Of a DNA stretch of 64,000 nt, positions 61,344 to 64,000 are shown piece by piece. The stretch's first letter is position 1. Each line of letters starts with the position of its first letter. Below the pieces are notes generated by a model that was not told the DNA's origin, did no database searches, and saw only the letters and a list, made by a program, of their open reading frames with translations. The stretch is taken from contig NZ_QAYC01000019.1 in NCBI RefSeq assembly GCF_003053725.1, forward strand, positions 1-64,000, written 5' to 3'. The DNA is from Rhodovulum kholense (GTDB lineage Bacteria; Pseudomonadota; Alphaproteobacteria; Rhodobacterales; Rhodobacteraceae). A program made the translations under genes and the position numbers.

Positions 61344-62534
61344 ATGAAGATCCTTTTCCTGCAGACGGGCGACTATCTGGAGGCCTGGCGCCGTTTCGAG
61401 GCGGGCAGCCCCGAAACCTATCACGAACAGAAACGGACGGTGGAGTTCGTCGCCGCCATGGCGCCCGATCACGAGGTCACGGTCGCCACGCTGTCGAAGA
61501 CCCCGCATGACACGCGGCTTGCGCCCGGGCTGCGGACCCTCGGGGTGTCCCTCCAGCAGATGTATGCGCCCGGTTTCGGACGTCGGCTGATCGAGGAGGT
61601 CTGCCCGGACGCCTTCCTGCCGCGCCTGCCCCATATCGACGCGATCGAGGCCGCGGCCGCGCGCCGGATCCCGACCCTGCCTTGCCTCGCGGATGTGATG
61701 ACCCGGCCCCGGGCCCGCGCGCTTGTCACCCGGTCCGGGCTGGCCGCGCTGCGGCGCAACCGGCGTCTGTCGCGGGTTCTGGCCGCGCCAGCGGTGACCG
61801 CCATCGGCAATCACAGTCTGCTGGCCTCGCGGTCGCTGCACGAGGTTCTGGGACTGGCCCGGGACCGGATCGTGCCCTGGGAATGGACCCGGCTTGAAAC
61901 CGGCATCCCGCCACGCCGGCATGCCGCGCTCGTAGAACCGCCGACGGTCCTTTTCGTGGGCACCCATACCGAGGCGAAAGGCGCGGGCGATCTGCTCGAG
62001 GCGGCACTGATGCTCTTGGGCGGGGGGCTGGATCTGCGGGTGGTGCTGGCCGGGGACGGCCCCGAGCGTGCCGCTTATCTGGCCCGGGTCGAGGCCGCGC
62101 ATGAGAGCGCCCGCATCTTGTTGCCCGGCCGGATTCCCAAGGACGAGGTCCGCGCCCTGATGCGCCGGGCCGCGATCGCGGTCATGCCCTCGCGGCCGGC
62201 CTATGCCGAGGGGCTGCCCAATACCGTGGTCGAGGGGCTGGCCCATGGGCTGCCGCTGGTGGTCAGCGACCATCCTTCGGTCAAGGCCCGGCTCAGGCAC
62301 GAAACCGACTGCCTGATCTTTCGCGCGGGCGATCCCGGCGATCTTGCCGCCCAGATCCGTCGCCTTCTGGAAGATCCGCCGCTTTACGACCGCATCTCCG
62401 CCCATGCGGCTGCGGCCTATGACCGGCTGTTCGTCGGGCTGCCCTGGTACGATCTGGTCGGCCGCTTCCTGGCCGATCCGGACAACCGGACTGGCTGGGT
62501 CAGGACGGCCTCGCTGGCGGCGGTCGATCCCTGA
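61344..62534 (+). CDS. Family 4 glycosyltransferase
   Basis: A 396-residue GT-B enzyme. The N-terminus KILFLQTGDYLEAWRRFEAG is unusual but related to exopolysaccharide GT4 enzymes. The donor site is VLFVGTHTEAKGAGDLLEA, GDGPERAAYLARVEAAH, GRIPKDEVRALM and AEGLPNTVVEGLAHGLPLV (E-x7-E). Translation starts 36 bases after xrtD, so both are probably cotranscribed. The 3' end overlaps the convergent membrane-protein gene by 35 bases. Donor unknown. Confidence 0.87.
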   Translation: MKILFLQTGDYLEAWRRFEAGSPETYHEQKRTVEFVAAMAPDHEVTVATLSKTPHDTRLAPGLRTLGVSLQQMYAPGFGRRLIEEVCPDAFLPRLPHIDAIEAAAARRIPTLPCLADVMTRPRARALVTRSGLAALRRNRRLSRVLAAPAVTAIGNHSLLASRSLHEVLGLARDRIVPWEWTRLETGIPPRRHAALVEPPTVLFVGTHTEAKGAGDLLEAALMLLGGGLDLRVVLAGDGPERAAYLARVEAAHESARILLPGRIPKDEVRALMRRAAIAVMPSRPAYAEGLPNTVVEGLAHGLPLVVSDHPSVKARLRHETDCLIFRAGDPGDLAAQIRRLLEDPPLYDRISAHAAAAYDRLFVGLPWYDLVGRFLADPDNRTGWVRTASLAAVDP

Positions 62535-63138
62535 CCGGGCGCGGGGACCGCGGAAGCCCCAGCGCCGCCAGCGCGATCAGCAGCGGACCGGTCAGTTCCA
62601 GCACCATGTTGGTTCGCACCGACAACAGCGTGGGCATCCCGAGCAGGTGGTCGAAATGGTGAAACCCCGCCGCCCGGATCAGCACGAAGGCCGACACGAA
62701 AGAGAGCCCGACAATCGCCACAGCCGAGCGCCGCAGCGTTCCCCGCAGCAGCCACAGCAATCCCAGCAGGACCAGCAGCGACAGGGCTCCGATCGCGGCG
62801 ATGAACTCGGTCTGCACCGCCCGCCGCTCTGCGTACCAGCCCTGCAGCTTGGCCAGGCAGCGCCCGGTGGCCGTCAGCGCCGATTGCAGGTCGAGCTGCT
62901 TGTTGATCGCCAGCAGCAGCAGCGCCAGGGCGACGAGGCTCCAGAAGACCCGCTCGCGCCGGGCGCTCGGCTTCGGGAAGGCGGCCGTGCGGGCGGCGCG
63001 CAGGGCCAGGGCCGCCACCGCCAGATAGACCGCGACCGTGGTCCAGCCCTGCCAGGTCGGATCGCCGATCCCGGGCCGCCAGGTTCCGAACACGCAGGAA
63101 TAGATGTCTTGCACGGCGCCCCCGGTCCGAAAGTTCAT
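62500..63138 (-). CDS. Conserved membrane protein of unknown function
   Basis: A 212-residue protein with five or six membrane helices. INKQLDLQSALTATGRCLAKLQGWYAERRAVQ between helices is a conserved block I have seen in unnamed alphaproteobacterial proteins beside surface-polysaccharide genes. No catalytic motif is recognised and I assign no function. ATG 63138 gives a clean membrane-protein start; the frame continues upstream to 63264 without such sequence. The tail overlaps the GT4 gene by 35 bases on the other strand. Confidence 0.75.
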   Translation of the reverse strand: MNFRTGGAVQDIYSCVFGTWRPGIGDPTWQGWTTVAVYLAVAALALRAARTAAFPKPSARRERVFWSLVALALLLLAINKQLDLQSALTATGRCLAKLQGWYAERRAVQTEFIAAIGALSLLVLLGLLWLLRGTLRRSAVAIVGLSFVSAFVLIRAAGFHHFDHLLGMPTLLSVRTNMVLELTGPLLIALAALGLPRSPRPVRDRPPPARPS

Positions 63139-63460
63139 CCCCGTCGGCACCCAGTCTAACCGGTTCGGCTGAGGCCGGGGACAGGCGGATTGTCCTTGCG
63201 CCCGATCCGCGCCGTGATTCTCGAATTCGGGTCGGACAAAGCCAAATTGTTGACAGAAACGCAAATGTCGCGGCCTTCACGGCTGGATTGTTCGGCTTTG
63301 CTTATCTAATCGGCAAGGCTGCGCCGAATTCCGCATCGCCGGCCTTTGCCGCAAGCGGGTTTTTGCCCAACGTCTCTCTGCTCTTTACGTCCTCCGGTGA
63401 ATCGTTAACCACCCTCTGGACGATATCCCCGCATGTCTCCTTCACCTTGAAAGGCGCCCG
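63139..63460. other. Gene-free divergent region
   Basis: About 320 bases between the membrane protein and the last gene. It is richer in A and T than its flanks (for example around 63241-63310). A TTGACA at 63250-63255 could be a -35 box for the last gene, but no good -10 lies 17 bases on. Nothing else is seen. Confidence 0.35.
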
Positions 63461-64000
63461 ATGAGACGACTTCTCCAGCTTGTTATGGCCCTGTTCGGAG
63501 CCATGGGCCTGTTCGGAAGTTCGACCGCAGGCGCCCTGGTGCTGCGGGGGATCGCCGCGAGCGACGAGGGCATCGAGAAGGTCGATTCCGAAGCGTCGCC
63601 GGGCGGCGCGGGCACCGAAGACGCCGCCACGCCTTCGGCCGGTGACACTCCCGCTGCGGGGATGGACGAAACGGCAGAGCCGGCGGCGGAGTCCGGCGAA
63701 GATCCGGCGGACGCGGTCGAGGCGGGAGCGGTCCTGAGTGGCGAGACGGAATTCATCTCTCCTGACGGCTGGGTCTCGACGGGGCACAATTCGGCTGACG
63801 ACATTGCATCCCGTTTCGCCTCCGGGGTCGAAAGCCCCGATCTCGCCGAGGTCCTGGAGCCTGCGACCGGGCTGGGCATCGCGTCTTCCGCCTCGGGTCT
63901 TTCCGTCCTGAACCCTGTTCTTCTGAAGTTCGCGGCCCTGATGACGATCGACCCTGCGACGCTTGTGAAGAGCGATGGGGGGTCGGTGCCGGATGGGGGG
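63461..64000 (+). CDS. Exported acidic protein, C-terminus beyond the window (partial)
   Basis: The frame is open for 180 codons from ATG 63461 to the edge. The N-terminus RRLLQLVMALFGAMGLFGSS... is a membrane anchor or signal peptide. Residues about 35-100 are a low-complexity, acidic linker (Glu, Ala, Asp, Pro, Gly). Later sequence (ISPDGWVSTGHNSADDIASRF, LSVLNPVLLKFAALM) looks folded but is not recognised. The gene faces away from the preceding one. A surface or envelope protein is likely; it could be a sorting substrate, but its C-terminus cannot be seen. Confidence 0.6.
   Translation, partial: MRRLLQLVMALFGAMGLFGSSTAGALVLRGIAASDEGIEKVDSEASPGGAGTEDAATPSAGDTPAAGMDETAEPAAESGEDPADAVEAGAVLSGETEFISPDGWVSTGHNSADDIASRFASGVESPDLAEVLEPATGLGIASSASGLSVLNPVLLKFAALMTIDPATLVKSDGGSVPDGG

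Noticed and set aside
1-64000. CRISPR arrays, tRNA or rRNA genes and intact insertion sequences
   Set aside because: No regularly spaced repeats, no cloverleaf-like or rRNA-like sequence and no transposase with flanking inverted repeats were noticed on reading.
63461-64000. That the last open frame joins the first partial gene across a circular junction
   Set aside because: The frames do not match if the ends are joined directly, and a replicon of exactly 64,000 bases would be a coincidence; both are treated as truncated.

Overview
The window reads as part of a plasmid or other extrachromosomal replicon of a marine-type alphaproteobacterium, most likely a Rhodobacterales (roseobacter/Rhodovulum-like) species. 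The reasons are the high GC, strongly G/C-ending codons, an RPA-type RepA initiator divergent from parA-parB, a dTDP-rhamnose operon, VPLPA-CTERM and exosortase D/E proteins, and a homologue of the Rhodobacter gene transfer agent (GTA) head-spike base. Genus assignment is inference. Rhodobacterales 'biofilm plasmids' with a RepA-type replicon and a rhamnose operon are known, and this looks like a large relative of them. The first and last genes run off the window.

Layout. 1-5.2 kb: gene tail, acyltransferase, VPLPA-CTERM surface protein, GT-C transferase and a HAD-UbiA fusion. 5.4-8.8 kb: rfbCBDA with 4-base overlaps. 8.8-15.1 kb: glycosyltransferases, acyltransferases (one decayed) and two sulfotransferases. 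15.1-20.9 kb: three genes resembling a phage/GTA head-spike (receptor-binding) module. 21.1-31.9 kb: glycosyltransferase, then a BY-kinase/chain-length/ATPase operon facing an operon of initiating sugar transferase, TPR lipoprotein, export protein, outer-membrane barrel and rhomboid protease. 32-34.7 kb: a patch unlike its surroundings, with a GT87 enzyme, a parDE toxin-antitoxin pair and debris. 34.7-41.9 kb: phosphomannomutase, glycosyltransferases, two sulfotransferases and a GT2-GtrA fusion. 42-47.7 kb: exosortase E fused to a CPBP protease, then parB, parA, the presumed origin and repA. 47.7-63.1 kb: manC, GT-C enzyme, Wzx-like flippase, sulfotransferases, glycosyltransferases, Wzy-like polymerase, GT26, exosortase D and a glycosyltransferase. 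63.5 kb to the end: a truncated exported acidic protein.

How it works together (inference from gene content). rfbCBDA supplies dTDP-L-rhamnose, and the phosphomannomutase plus ManC supply GDP-mannose. The ExoY-like enzyme starts the repeat unit on a polyprenyl carrier, about eleven soluble glycosyltransferases extend it, and polyprenyl-phosphate-sugar enzymes (GT2-GtrA, HAD-UbiA) may feed three GT-C enzymes. The flippase, polymerase, chain-length protein, kinase and export protein form a Wzx/Wzy-type route. Six sulfotransferases and two intact acyltransferases would decorate the polymer, predicting a sulfated, acylated, rhamnose- and mannose-containing exopolysaccharide. Exosortases D and E and the rhomboid protease suggest co-ordinated surface-protein sorting. 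No tRNA, rRNA, CRISPR array or intact insertion sequence was seen.
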